Assembly: GCA_001898405.1 (NCBI GenBank)
Contig: MKTW01000016.1
Coordinates: forward strand, 143,869 to 207,868
From: Sphingobacteriales bacterium 44-61
Lineage (GTDB): Bacteria; Bacteroidota; Bacteroidia; Chitinophagales; Chitinophagaceae
Direction: 5' to 3'
DNA: 64,000 nucleotides
The notes under the pieces are model-generated. The model ran no database searches and was not told where the DNA came from. It saw nothing but the letters and a program-made list of their open reading frames with translations. Made by a program: the position numbers and the translations under genes. This document shows positions 9,607-18,884 of the stretch, piece by piece; the stretch's first letter is position 1; each line of letters opens with the position of its first letter.

Positions 9607-10995
9607 ATGTTCTTTAAACTTATAAAAGATATACTCACACCATCTATGCTGCTTGTCATTGTTGGATTATCTTCTTGCAAGAAGATGATTGAAGTTGCGC
9701 CCTCACCTAGATTAATCAGTTCCAAAGCGGTTTTTTCCAATGACAAAACGGTAATGTCGGCGGTTGGGGATGTCTATACCAGCATGTTGTTGGCCACCAC
9801 GCTTTTCAGTAATAACAGGATGAGCTTTTATTGTGGGCTTTCCGCAGATGAAATATATAATACGGCTTCCAACACGGATTACGATGCCTACGCTCAGAAT
9901 ACCCTTGTTCGGGACCACCCAAGTATACAAAGTAGTATCTGGAGGCCTGCATATGTTGCCCTCTACAAAATCAATCTCATCCTGGAAGGACTTGCAAGTT
10001 CCCCAAATATTTCTGCTGCATTGAACAAGCAGCTAACAGGGGAAATGAAAACATTAAGGGCCTGGTATTATTTCTGTCTGGTTAACCTATTTGGCGATGT
10101 GCCTTTAATCTTATCCTCAGAATACGAAGTAAATGCAATTATGCCCCGGACTGCTTCAGGGAAAATTTATGAACAGATCATTGTTGACCTAAAAGACGCC
10201 AAAAATCTACTTAGAACTGACTATCCTTCTGTAGGTAAGGCAAGACCCAACAAATGGACAGCAACTGCATTACTGAGTAGAGTCTATCTATTTCAAGAAG
10301 ATTGGACCAATGCAGCCCTTGAAGCAAGTGAAGTGATCACATCAGGTGCTTATCAGCTGGTGTCTGATCTTAACAAGGTATTCCTGATGAACAGTGAGGA
10401 AACTTTGTGGGAAGTGCCGCCACCGAACGGATTGCTGAATACAGGAATTGGAGGGAGTTATATTCCGTCATCTTCCACAAGGGTTCCTACGTTTGCCATA
10501 AGACCATCGCTATTGGATGCCTTTGAGCCTAACGATTTACGAAAATCTGCATGGATAAACAAGAATACAGTTGCTGGGAAAACCTATTATTACCCGTTCA
10601 AATACAAATACAGAACAACAGCAGCTCCTTTGTCTGAATACAATACCATGATACGGTTCGATGAGTTGTATCTGATACGCGCAGAAGCACGTATACACCT
10701 GGAGGACCTGGATGGATCAAGGGATGATATCGATATGATAAGGTTACGGGCATCATTATCCAAAACTCCGGCAGAAAGCAAAGAGGAATTGTTAAAGGCT
10801 GTTTATACCGAGCGTAGGTTAGAGTTATTTACCGAATGGGGGCACAGGTGGCTTGATCTGAAGCGTACAGGGCAGGCAGACCTGGTGCTAAATGAAGAAA
10901 AGGGCAGCCAATGGCAGTCAACTGATGGACTCTATCCGATCCCTTATTCCGAAATCCTCTACAACCCTTTTTTGACGCAAAACCCTGGATATTAG
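9607..10995 (+). CDS. SusD/RagB-type surface lipoprotein, locus A
   Basis: A 462-aa substrate-binding lipoprotein that caps the SusC barrel. A lipobox is present near the N-terminus (VGLSSC, C24 as the lipidated residue). The SusD signatures follow: LRAWYYFCLVNLFGDVPLI in the N-terminal TPR part, then the RagB/SusD tail with IRFDELYLIRAEARIHL, YTERRLELFTEWGHRWLDLKR and YPIPYSEI. It is close in length to its locus B counterpart (also 462 aa). A complete group II intron starts directly after the stop codon and separates it from the tlpA-like gene that was once about 15 bp downstream. Confidence 0.93.
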   Translation: MFFKLIKDILTPSMLLVIVGLSSCKKMIEVAPSPRLISSKAVFSNDKTVMSAVGDVYTSMLLATTLFSNNRMSFYCGLSADEIYNTASNTDYDAYAQNTLVRDHPSIQSSIWRPAYVALYKINLILEGLASSPNISAALNKQLTGEMKTLRAWYYFCLVNLFGDVPLILSSEYEVNAIMPRTASGKIYEQIIVDLKDAKNLLRTDYPSVGKARPNKWTATALLSRVYLFQEDWTNAALEASEVITSGAYQLVSDLNKVFLMNSEETLWEVPPPNGLLNTGIGGSYIPSSSTRVPTFAIRPSLLDAFEPNDLRKSAWINKNTVAGKTYYYPFKYKYRTTAAPLSEYNTMIRFDELYLIRAEARIHLEDLDGSRDDIDMIRLRASLSKTPAESKEELLKAVYTERRLELFTEWGHRWLDLKRTGQADLVLNEEKGSQWQSTDGLYPIPYSEILYNPFLTQNPGY

Positions 10996-12884
10996 GTGTC
11001 ACGAACAAATGAAAGACTTTTCGATTTAGTTCTTTGAGTTTATTATTTGATGCTTTGCAAAAGATGAGAGTGGGCCTCTCGTAATCGAAGTACAGGCTTT
11101 GGTTACAAACTGCTTCTAAGTTATCACGGTTAAGCAGCCGTGGTGGCGAGCGTTAGAAGAAAAAGGCATCGTAAGGTGTCCATGTAAGGTGTAAGAAGAC
11201 GAACGCAAGTGAACCTCCGATGAGGTGTCGAAAGGGTTAGACGATGTCAGAACCAAAGTCCAATATCGCTTTGGGATAAGCAAGAAGATTACCTGTTTAT
11301 TGTTCTTGCGGCATCCGGCATACAGGGGGCGTGATCTTACAACAGGCTTTTGCAAGGAACGTGAGAAGCTGTCGTCGCTATGTCAATGGAAAATTTCAAG
11401 CCGGTGAACCGGCAAGAAAGAAAGTACAAATGAGCGGCAGGGTGGCAGAACAACCCGTAATAGTGATGATGTCCGCCGAAAGGCGGATGGAGCGAAGGGG
11501 TTGTATTATTCAGTTTTTAGTCATCCGAGAAAACTGTTGCGAAACAGGAGGTACAAAGATGAGCGAAACAAAACCGTTTCAGATTGAGAGGCAACTGGTG
11601 ATGGATGCCTACTTAAGAGTTCAGGCCAATCGTGGCAGTGGTGGTGTTGATGGGATGAGTTTGGAAGAGTTCGATAAGGACTACAAGAACCATCTCTACA
11701 GACTTTGGAACCGTATGAGTTCCGGGAGTTATATGCCGTCTCCTGTTCGATTGGTTGAGATCCCAAAGAAAGGTGGTGGAATAAGACCACTGGGAGTTCC
11801 AACTGTTGCTGATCGAATTGCTCAAACGGTAGTAGCTGGTTTATTAGAAAAGGAAGTAGAACCAGTGTTTCATGAGGACTCGTATGGGTATCGTCCTGGA
11901 AAGTCAGCCCACCAGGCACTCGCGAAAGCAAGAACAAGGTGCTGGAAATATGCATGGGTGATTGACCTGGATATCCGATCGTTCTTTGACAACTTACCGC
12001 ATGACTTGCTAATGAAGGCAGTGAAGAAACACACAGATTGCAAGTGGATGCTGCTGTACATCGAAAGATGGTTGGTAGCTCCACTGCAAAAGACAGATGG
12101 CACGATTGAGCAAAGAACCAAAGGAGTCCCGCAAGGTTCAGCTATCGGTCCTATACTGGCTAATCTGTATCTGCATTACGCAATGGATATATGGCTGAAA
12201 AGAAATTTTCCGCAGTGTCCGTTTGAGCGATATGCAGATGATAGTGTGATACACTGTGGCACAGAAGCAGAAGCGATCAAAGTGAAAGAAACATTGGCAG
12301 AAAGGCTTGCAGCATGTGGACTGGAAATGAATGCAGAGAAAACAAAGATTGTGTATTGCAAAGACAGTAACCGTGGTGGCGATTACACCAATATTGAGTT
12401 CGACTTCCTGGGATATACATTTAAACCCAGAATGGCAAAGAACAGTATACGGGGAGTATGGTTTACTAACTGGTTACCGGCTGCAAGTAACAAATCATTG
12501 GCATCAATGCGAAAGAAGATGAAGGAATGGACAATGCTTAAAACAGCAGGATGCCAGATCGAAGAAATAGCTAGTGAGATCAATCCTGTAGTGAGAGCAT
12601 GGATCGGTTACTACGGTAAGTTTTACAAGGCGAAGTTGATAAACTTTATGCGTGAAATCAATTTAAGAATTGTCAAATGGGCAAGAACAAAATATTTGAA
12701 ACTACGACCAAGTACAATAAGGGGCCTTCTCTGGTTAAAGTCTATGTACCAGAAGCAACCCAATTTATTTGCACACTGGTCAGATGGCGCAATGCCGACG
12801 GTTGAATAATAGGAGCCGTGTAATGCGAGAGTATTACGCACGGTTCTCTGAGAGCTTCAAGTTGAAATACTTGATTCTACTCGT
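10996..12884 (+). mobile_element. Group II intron 1 (complete, intergenic, carries maturase)
   Basis: About 1.9 kb. The 5' part shares the motif tgctttgcaaaagatgagag and following bases with the intron at 35.8 kb (there tgctttgtaagagatgaggg). The encoded reverse transcriptase is at 11559-12809. Domain V is recognisable at 12813-12846 (gagccgtgtaatg ... cgcacggttc, 34 nt). Ends are set by alignment to the other copies: 5' GTGTC at 10996 (consensus GTGYG, so one base off) and 3' ctactcgtt near 12884 (the other two end cgat and cgac). The element lies between the susD stop and the tlpA-like start and interrupts no reading frame. End points may be off by a few bases. Confidence 0.85.
11559..12809 (+). 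CDS. ltrA: Group II intron reverse transcriptase/maturase 1
   Basis: A 416-aa LtrA-type protein. The RT palm carries the catalytic YADD at 225-228 and the GVPQGSAIGPILANL motif at 189-203. A maturase (thumb/X) domain follows with IEEIASEINPVVRAWIGYYGK, and it ends in LFAHWSDG without an HNH endonuclease. The open frame begins at 11331, but I choose the ATG at 11559 because a strong Shine-Dalgarno (aggaggt) precedes it and the protein then begins like its paralogue at 36395. The product binds and mobilises its host intron. Length is typical for bacterial introns lacking the endonuclease domain. Confidence 0.92.
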   Translation: MSETKPFQIERQLVMDAYLRVQANRGSGGVDGMSLEEFDKDYKNHLYRLWNRMSSGSYMPSPVRLVEIPKKGGGIRPLGVPTVADRIAQTVVAGLLEKEVEPVFHEDSYGYRPGKSAHQALAKARTRCWKYAWVIDLDIRSFFDNLPHDLLMKAVKKHTDCKWMLLYIERWLVAPLQKTDGTIEQRTKGVPQGSAIGPILANLYLHYAMDIWLKRNFPQCPFERYADDSVIHCGTEAEAIKVKETLAERLAACGLEMNAEKTKIVYCKDSNRGGDYTNIEFDFLGYTFKPRMAKNSIRGVWFTNWLPAASNKSLASMRKKMKEWTMLKTAGCQIEEIASEINPVVRAWIGYYGKFYKAKLINFMREINLRIVKWARTKYLKLRPSTIRGLLWLKSMYQKQPNLFAHWSDGAMPTVE

Positions 12885-12899
12885 TGATCACTTTTAACA

Positions 12900-14219
12900 A
12901 TGACTAAATTACACCTCATGATCTATAAAAATTTGGCAACACTTTTTCTGTTTGCCTGTTCCTTTAGCAACGAACGGATAAACTCACAAATGTTGAAGGA
13001 AGGTGATCAAATGCCTGATCTAACCTTTCAGCATGTCTCCAACTACTCATCACAGAACTTGAGATTGTCCGATTTTAAAGGAAAGCTGGTTATTCTCGAT
13101 TTTTGGGGACATAACTGTATAAGTTGTGTAGAGGCATTTCCCGAAATTGATATGTTGCAAAAGGAGTTTTCCAAAGACATACAGATTATACTGGTTAATC
13201 CTGAAAGCAGAGAAAAAACAGATCTATTTTTTAAAAAGAGAGTAAAAGTATTTAAGCCTAACCTGCCAATGATCTCTGGTGATACGCTTTTGAGCAATAT
13301 GTTCCCACATCAAGGTGTTCCTTTCCATGTATGGATAGACCGTAATGGCAAGATACTATACCAAACTGACGGAGTCTACGCGAATCCAGGCACTATAACT
13401 AAGGTATTAAACGGCGAACATAACAATATCGAAAAGAGAGTAAACACGAGCTATGTCCAAACTTTCATCAATGAACAATATAAGCCTCAGCTGATATATT
13501 ATTCCTTTCTGACCAGGTATGACCGGCGACATCGGCTTGAATATTCTGAAGGGTCGGATTCCAATGTCCTATTATCCTTACAATGTTCTTCTCCTGTTGG
13601 AATGTTCCAAGCTGCTTTTTCTGCATTAAGTGACCAAAAAGAGGACTTTGTCAAGCCTGGCAGAACATTATTGTTGTTCAAGGATACTGCACGTTACCGA
13701 TCGCCAGAAAATAATGAGATGTTTAATAGATGGCTTGAAAATACGCATTATGACTACCAGCTGTATTGGACTATGGGTACTAAGGAAGAGGGATATAGGA
13801 TTCTATTAGAGGATCTCGCCAGGCAATTCAAGCTAAAAGGTAGCATTCAAAAGAGGAAGGTAAAATGCCTGGCTCTTGTTAAGACCGGGAATCTCGAAAG
13901 CCTGAGAACGAAAGGGGGTGAGGTAAAGAGGCGTTTTGTTCGGTTTGGTCTTCGCAGCGAGGCTCAAGATAGTATTCGCTATCTGTTAAATGTTCCATTT
14001 AAAATGTTTGCTGATCGACTGGGCATGTTGATAGAACACTATTATGCACCATTTGTAAATGAGGTTAAGATGATGGAGAATGTTGATTTCAGGATTAATG
14101 GCGATATCCTTGATACTTTCGAAATTGGGGAAATAAGAAAGGTACTGCGTAGTTATAATCTTGACTTGGTTGAAAAGACGGAGAAATTGAATGTTTTGGT
14201 GATTGAGGATATCAACTGA
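12900..14219 (+). CDS. TlpA-like thioredoxin-fold protein, locus A
   Basis: A 439-aa exported protein. The N-terminus is hydrophobic with a possible lipobox (LFAC, C20). A TlpA/AhpC-TSA-type thioredoxin domain covers ~31-165, containing FKGKLVILDFWGHNCISC with the redox pair C73-x2-C76 and the cis-Pro region HQGVPFHVWIDRNGKI. The ~270-residue C-terminal region is unassigned; it shares its layout with the locus B paralogue (448 aa), including a shared stretch around KRKVKCLALVKTG versus EKRLVKCWALTFVG. It probably reduces or isomerises disulfides in the periplasm. The MauE-like membrane protein encoded convergently could supply electrons (inference). Intron 1 lies immediately upstream. Confidence 0.85.
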   Translation: MTKLHLMIYKNLATLFLFACSFSNERINSQMLKEGDQMPDLTFQHVSNYSSQNLRLSDFKGKLVILDFWGHNCISCVEAFPEIDMLQKEFSKDIQIILVNPESREKTDLFFKKRVKVFKPNLPMISGDTLLSNMFPHQGVPFHVWIDRNGKILYQTDGVYANPGTITKVLNGEHNNIEKRVNTSYVQTFINEQYKPQLIYYSFLTRYDRRHRLEYSEGSDSNVLLSLQCSSPVGMFQAAFSALSDQKEDFVKPGRTLLLFKDTARYRSPENNEMFNRWLENTHYDYQLYWTMGTKEEGYRILLEDLARQFKLKGSIQKRKVKCLALVKTGNLESLRTKGGEVKRRFVRFGLRSEAQDSIRYLLNVPFKMFADRLGMLIEHYYAPFVNEVKMMENVDFRINGDILDTFEIGEIRKVLRSYNLDLVEKTEKLNVLVIEDIN

Positions 14220-14256
14220 AGTTTACGGGATATGGCCATGCCATATCCCGTAAACT
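14220..14256. terminator. Bidirectional terminator hairpin between convergent genes
   Basis: A perfect 16-bp stem: 14220-14235 (agtttacgggatatgg) pairs with 14241-14256 around a 5-nt loop. It fills the 39-bp gap between the tlpA-like stop (14219) and the stop of the convergent DUF6520-like gene (14259), so it can serve both strands. Confidence 0.85.
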
Positions 14257-14258
14257 AG

Positions 14259-14597
14259 TTAGTTTGTCCTTCTAATGATGGCATCTGTAGGTGGTGAAGT
14301 GATTTGGTCATCGATTTGGAGATCATCACTGCTTGAACCGAGCACACAGAAGTCCTTTGCAGGGGTATCTGCACAGTCAGCCGGGGCCAATGACATCGCC
14401 GCGTTCTTGTCCACTTCACCTAAAGGATTTAGTGTTTCAGAAGTAACATGGCCATCGGCATCTACTTCATACCAGAAATAGGTCGCCAAGGGTTTGTTTT
14501 GTACAACATGATTAGCGCTGGTAAATGCGCTAAAGGCTATGCCTGCCACTATGGCAAACATCGGCAGAAATTTGAATAGATTTTTCATCTTGTTCAT
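14259..14597 (-). CDS. DUF6520-like small secreted peptide, locus A
   Basis: A 112-aa protein with a clear Sec signal peptide (KNLFKFLPMFAIVAGIAFSAFT) and a short acidic mature part with two cysteines (ADCADTPAKDFC). This resembles the small Bacteroidota secreted proteins grouped as DUF6520, which have no known function. It is the first gene downstream of the MauE-like gene (18 bp) and so likely co-transcribed with it. Two cysteines next to TlpA and MauE-like genes suggest that its disulfide is the substrate of that redox pair (inference). Locus B has a counterpart with four mature-part cysteines. Confidence 0.75.
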   Translation of the reverse strand: MNKMKNLFKFLPMFAIVAGIAFSAFTSANHVVQNKPLATYFWYEVDADGHVTSETLNPLGEVDKNAAMSLAPADCADTPAKDFCVLGSSSDDLQIDDQITSPPTDAIIRRTN

Positions 14598-14615
14598 GGT
14601 TTTTGTTTAGATAAT

Positions 14616-15104
14616 TTATTTATTGGTAAGTCGACTTCTAAGTTGTATTGCTTCACATCTGTTCGTTTTTGTCAGCCAAAGTCCGGTAGCGGAAAGTAGG
14701 GTAAAGAAAATATTAAACAGCAAATGTTTGTCCCACCCCCATTTGGGAATTGGGCCGCCACAGGCACAGGGTAAATTTTCATGGAATACCAACATCCAGG
14801 CGATGTAAACGGTAAATGAAAGCATCATCAGCAAAGACAGTGAAAAGCCGTAGATACGTGTTTTAGTAAAATAAAGTAAGGGGACATTGAGTAGTTCAAC
14901 CGGTATCAATACGTAAACCAGCATCTTATTTAACCACAGTGGTAAGGGTTGTGCCAATAATTGCATCTGAAACTTCGTGAAGGTCATCAATTTACTACCG
15001 ATTGTAAATACCCACATGAGTATTAAAAGGGAAGACAGTATCAAAATAGCCTGATCTATTTTGATAGATGTTTTTTTTGCCGGTTGTAAAAGTTGCTCCT
15101 CCAT
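14616..15104 (-). CDS. MauE/DoxX-like membrane protein, locus A
   Basis: A 162-aa polytopic membrane protein with four hydrophobic segments. The hallmark is a C-x-C-G-G motif at the end of the third segment (LPCACGGPIPKWGW), followed by HLLFNIFFTLLSATGLWL. This matches MauE-like proteins, which pass reducing power or assist disulfide formation across the membrane. The same signature (VPCSCGGILNDLGW, HLIFNIFFTLLALTG) is in the locus B protein at 26623-27108, so the two are paralogues. It lies just upstream of the DUF6520-like gene and probably heads that two-gene transcript. Confidence 0.82.
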   Translation of the reverse strand: MEEQLLQPAKKTSIKIDQAILILSSLLILMWVFTIGSKLMTFTKFQMQLLAQPLPLWLNKMLVYVLIPVELLNVPLLYFTKTRIYGFSLSLLMMLSFTVYIAWMLVFHENLPCACGGPIPKWGWDKHLLFNIFFTLLSATGLWLTKTNRCEAIQLRSRLTNK

Positions 15105-15177
15105 TTTGATAATCTTTAGTGTTCCATGTCAGTACATTTTGGTTTGGTTTAGCCAGATTTCTCATGTGACCGTCTAC

Positions 15178-15199
15178 GGGGTGTGCGTCTGCACACCCC
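15178..15199. other. Perfect 9-bp hairpin upstream of MauE-like gene A
   Basis: ggggtgtgc (15178-15186) pairs exactly with gcacacccc (15191-15199) around gtct. It lies 74 bp upstream of the MauE-like start, without a T-run on either side. It may be an operator or an mRNA leader structure. A second small palindrome, gcgttt-ttg-aaacgc, is at 15319-15333. The region 15105-15447 holds no convincing gene. Confidence 0.6.
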
Positions 15200-15350
15200 A
15201 CCACGGTATCGGTACGCCTGTTTCCGAGAAAAGGGCCTGTATTTATTTACATGACCAAATGTCGGCATGAAAAGTAATGCGCGTCAAGTGTCATAGCCCG
15301 TACCCCTCCCGTACCCATGCGTTTTTGAAACGCAAAAGGCATTTTTGATC

Positions 15351-15385
15351 AAAAAAAAATCCCAATTATTTTATAATAGGGATTT
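15351..15385 (-). terminator. Rho-independent terminator of the 392-aa gene
   Basis: On the minus strand, aaatccc (complement of 15379-15385) and gggattt (complement of 15357-15363) form a 7-bp stem that runs straight into a T-tract (complement of the A-run at 15351-15359). It lies 63 bp past the stop of the minus-strand gene ending at 15448. Confidence 0.75.
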
Positions 15386-15447
15386 AAAAACGCTATGATT
15401 TTGGAGATGGCTCGGAGATCCGGGCAATGGGCAACCACTTTTACTGA

Positions 15448-16626
15448 TCAATGGTTAAACTGTAATTGTTCACTGTATTTCTTTTCCAGATGGGTCAGCT
15501 GAGCGGACAACCAGTTGTGTAAGCCCTTTACCGTTGTTGCGTCATACGCGTCCATTTTACGCCTGGCACTCTCATAGCTGATCGGTCCTGGCTTTAACGT
15601 GCGGACATAATTTGACATGACCTTAACCACATGGGGGGTGGAGTGGTACGGTATGGTCCCCATTTCGACATTGATTTGTGCCCATAGGTTCAAGCGTCTT
15701 ACGCTTAAGTCTATAATGATGTAATTATCGTCCGAATTGGCTATTTCTGCCAGCAGATTAGTACGGTGCTGTTGCAGCCAGTTCAGTTCCTGCTCTAACA
15801 GGTCAATGACGTATGCCTTTAATGAGATGCGCTCCTTCTGGTATTTGAATATTGGATTTTCCTCAACCTGCTTTACTTCTTTTAAGAAGGTCAGCAATTT
15901 TTCCTGCAACATGAGGTAAGGCTCGTTTGATAATGCAATACCTCTCACCTTTGCTTCGCTATAAGCCATGATATCCCGCTGATTGAAATTAAAGTAGAGC
16001 ATCAAATGCCAAAGTTGGATGTTCCAATTCGCATCTGGTTCAGCGGCCATCATCTTCTGAAGCCCTCTTGTTAATTTTTCGGCATATCGGAAATCGCTTT
16101 CATAAAGTTCGTCGGAGGGATTGATTAATCTATCATAATATCTGGTCAATGCCCTGGTCATCTCCTGGTCAACCACCGGTTCTAACGCTAATCTTAGCTG
16201 GATATATTCGGCATGCAGCTGATTCCCCTGTAGATGGACAAAATAATGACTCAAAGGGATGTCAACCGCAATATAATTGTAAGCAAGCGTATGGGCGGTG
16301 GTCATTAATTCGTTGATATTTTCCAATGCCATTTGCGCCATTTCATTTGACGTTCCACTCCCGGCGTCTGCTTTTATAACCTGGTATATTTTGTTGGACA
16401 GTTGTACCAGTATTACATGGTTAACGCGTAATTTTCGGATGATAACTGTATCATCTATGGCGCTACACAATAGGTCTGTCAACTGGCTTTCCAGCTTGAT
16501 GCGCTCAGAAGTTATCCGGTCCCGGACCGTATTGAAATCCGATGGGTTTAAGGGGGCAGCGGCCGTTGTCAGCACATGACGCAGGATCAACTGCTCTAAG
16601 TTTGAGGTTTCCGAATTTGACATCAT
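15448..16626 (-). CDS. Helical 392-aa protein, unknown (weakly like the protein at 30375)
   Basis: A 392-aa, probably all-helical cytoplasmic protein without signal peptide or catalytic motif that I can name. Its C-terminus (ISYESARRKMDAYDATTVKG) follows the same pattern as that of the 387-aa protein at 30375-31538 (ISWQSVRTKSYDTESRDKEI), and both are about the same length. This suggests one family, used once beside each uptake locus. The tail pattern recalls RteC-like regulators of Bacteroidota conjugative elements, but I hold that loosely. It is divergent from the locus B sigma factor (259 bp) and has its own terminator downstream. Confidence 0.6.
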   Translation of the reverse strand: MMSNSETSNLEQLILRHVLTTAAAPLNPSDFNTVRDRITSERIKLESQLTDLLCSAIDDTVIIRKLRVNHVILVQLSNKIYQVIKADAGSGTSNEMAQMALENINELMTTAHTLAYNYIAVDIPLSHYFVHLQGNQLHAEYIQLRLALEPVVDQEMTRALTRYYDRLINPSDELYESDFRYAEKLTRGLQKMMAAEPDANWNIQLWHLMLYFNFNQRDIMAYSEAKVRGIALSNEPYLMLQEKLLTFLKEVKQVEENPIFKYQKERISLKAYVIDLLEQELNWLQQHRTNLLAEIANSDDNYIIIDLSVRRLNLWAQINVEMGTIPYHSTPHVVKVMSNYVRTLKPGPISYESARRKMDAYDATTVKGLHNWLSAQLTHLEKKYSEQLQFNH

Positions 16627-16885
16627 CTACAAAAAAAAGTATCTGCAAATTGAAATTATTCTTTACGTGGTTGTCAATTTTATTATATGAAGTACCTGTT
16701 TTAATATATGAAACAGGCAATATTCGCTGATTACCGTGACATCCTAATTTAGGATACGCTGAGCGTTAAGGACAATTGCTTAATTCAGGAACAAATGATT
16801 CATCTTGCGGTAACATCATCTTGACAATGCCTAAATTATTACTTAACTTAGTAAGCCCCAATATGTAACATACAGGCTTGCGTGG

Positions 16886-17464
16886 ATGAAAACTTGTGAA
16901 ACCCTTTCGGATAACGAACTCCTATTGCTATTGCAGAAGGACAACCATACTGCATTTACAGAAATATACAATCGTTTTAAGGGGCTGCTGATTGTGCATG
17001 CTTACAATAAACTGAACAATAGGGACGAAGCGAAAGATATTGTTCAGGAATTGTTTGCTACAGTCTGGGACAACCGTAGGGAATTGCAGATCAGGGAAAC
17101 GCTTTCGGGCTATCTTTATACGGCTATCCGCAATCGCGTCATCAAATACATCAGCAGGAAGAAGTCTGAACGTCATTACCTGGAAACGCTGAATAAAGTT
17201 GTTGAAGCCAACAATTCTCCAACAGACTATCTGGTAAGGGAGCATCAACTCAGTAAGCTCATTGAGGATGAGATTGACCAGCTACCCTCTAAAATGAAGG
17301 CTTGTTTCCTGCTGAGCCGTAAGCACAATCTCAGCCACAGGGAAATAGCTGAAGAGTTGGGCATTTCTGAACTTACGGTTAAAAAGCAAGTAGCGAACGC
17401 ATTAAAAGTTCTGCGCACGAAGCTGGGACTGTTTGCTTATATCATCATGCTCATCAGGTACTGA
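16886..17464 (+). CDS. ECF sigma-70 factor, locus B (FecI-like)
   Basis: A 192-aa sigma factor. Region 2 lies at ~10-85 (FTEIYNRFKGLLIVHAYNKL, RDEAKDIVQELFATVWDNR) and region 4 at ~125-175 (QLPSKMKACFLLSRKHNLSH, REIAEELGISELTVKKQV). It is followed by fecR after 123 bp and by susC, mirroring locus A. The two sigma factors are clearly diverged, so each probably recognises its own promoters. Divergent from the 392-aa gene. Confidence 0.92.
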   Translation: MKTCETLSDNELLLLLQKDNHTAFTEIYNRFKGLLIVHAYNKLNNRDEAKDIVQELFATVWDNRRELQIRETLSGYLYTAIRNRVIKYISRKKSERHYLETLNKVVEANNSPTDYLVREHQLSKLIEDEIDQLPSKMKACFLLSRKHNLSHREIAEELGISELTVKKQVANALKVLRTKLGLFAYIIMLIRY

Positions 17465-17587
17465 TGACATTCTTCCAATTTACCCGATATAGAATATTTT
17501 TTAAACTTTTTTCATTTTTATCTACTCCCTTGCGCTCATTGAGAGGTCTTGCACTCCATATAAGAATAATTACCCTTTTGGAGCGGT

Positions 17588-18733
17588 ATGGAAAGAGAAG
17601 AATTACACGAACTGCTGGAGCGTTATGCGAACGATTCGGCCACGGAGCAGGAGCGGGCCTGGGTGGAAGATTGGTACAACACCCATCACTTAAAGGCTCA
17701 TGAGCCGCTAACAGCCAAAGGTATTGTAGAAGATGCTGATGAGGTGTACAGTAGACTAACAGGAACGATTCGTTCCAATTATTATAAGCTTCGTCTGAAG
17801 TATGCAGGCATTGCAGCCGTGTTGCTGGTCGCATGTATTGGAGCCTTTTATTATTACCGGCAGGATAAAGCACAGACACTCACTAGCGCGAATGTATTGC
17901 CTGGTGGAAACAAGGCCATTCTCACACTTGCCAATGGCATCAGGATCAATCTGAGTGACGCTGCCAATGGACTGTTGGCGAAACAACAGGGGATTACTAT
18001 TGCCAAAACCGCTGATGGGCAATTGGTTTATACTGCAGTGGGAAATCCTGATGGAAAACCCAGCGATCAAATCAATGTGATTACTACACCCAAAGGTGGA
18101 CAATATCAGGTATTGCTGCCGGATGGCACCAAAGTATGGCTTAACGCGGCCTCAACGCTCAGTTATACCCCAAACATAGGATTGCAGCATCGGCGCATAG
18201 TGAAACTCAGCGGTGAAGCCTATTTTGAAGTGGCTAAAGGAAGAAATAGGTATGTACCCTTTATCGTGGAGACTGCTATGCAGCAGGTAGAGGTCCTGGG
18301 TACGCACTTCAATGTCAACAGTTATGACGACAATGGCAACACCCTTACCACCTTATTGGAAGGCAGGGTTAAAGTTAGTGCAGCCTCACAGCTTCAAAGT
18401 GCCATATTGTTGCCGGGCCAACAGTCCATGCTCAATATCCTGAAGCTTACGGTTAAAGAGGTAGACACCAGCGTCGTGACTGCCTGGAAAAACGGACTCA
18501 TTAAATTCCGTGGTGCCGATTTGCAAAGTATTATGCAACAGATCGGCCGCTGGTATGACCTGGATATTGCCTACCATGGAGATGTTACCGAACAAAGATT
18601 TACAGGAGGGATAAGCCGCAAGTCCAACCTGGATGCCGTGCTTAAAATTCTTGAACAGGGTGGTGTAAACTTTGAACTGCAGCAAACAAAAAAGGGGAAA
18701 ACCTTACTGGTGAAAGAAAAAAAGAGCAATTGA
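17588..18733 (+). CDS. FecR-type anti-sigma factor, locus B
   Basis: A 381-aa protein with the same layout as its locus A paralogue: cytoplasmic helices (1-65), one membrane segment (~71-90, KYAGIAAVLLVACIGAFYYY), a FecR domain (~165-275, with VLLPDGTKVWLNAASTLSY and VEVLGTHFNVNSYDD) and a DUF4974-type tail (IKFRGADLQSIMQQIGRWYD). It should hold the neighbouring sigma factor at the membrane until the downstream SusC receptor binds its ligand. A 240-bp leader region separates it from susC, longer than the 60 bp in locus A. Confidence 0.92.
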   Translation: MEREELHELLERYANDSATEQERAWVEDWYNTHHLKAHEPLTAKGIVEDADEVYSRLTGTIRSNYYKLRLKYAGIAAVLLVACIGAFYYYRQDKAQTLTSANVLPGGNKAILTLANGIRINLSDAANGLLAKQQGITIAKTADGQLVYTAVGNPDGKPSDQINVITTPKGGQYQVLLPDGTKVWLNAASTLSYTPNIGLQHRRIVKLSGEAYFEVAKGRNRYVPFIVETAMQQVEVLGTHFNVNSYDDNGNTLTTLLEGRVKVSAASQLQSAILLPGQQSMLNILKLTVKEVDTSVVTAWKNGLIKFRGADLQSIMQQIGRWYDLDIAYHGDVTEQRFTGGISRKSNLDAVLKILEQGGVNFELQQTKKGKTLLVKEKKSN

Positions 18734-18884
18734 TTTTTACCGGTTAAGCTTAAACCACTGATAAATGCAACTAATCAACCAATGATCAACAATATCAGCA
18801 ACCCATAGCAGAAAGGAGGATATGATAGAACCGATGTAAAATCCAATTATTTCAACGGTGCGTTTAACAAATCCAACAAAAAAA

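Noticed and set aside
11331..11558. Longer N-terminus for maturase 1
   Set aside because: The extension translates intron RNA structure; the ATG at 11559 has a strong Shine-Dalgarno and matches the start of maturase 2.
14995..15165. Possible second RiPP precursor beginning MRNLAKPNQNVL on the minus strand
   Set aside because: It overlaps the start of the MauE-like gene by more than 100 bp and lacks a Ser/Thr/Cys-rich core like that of the peptide at 27867.
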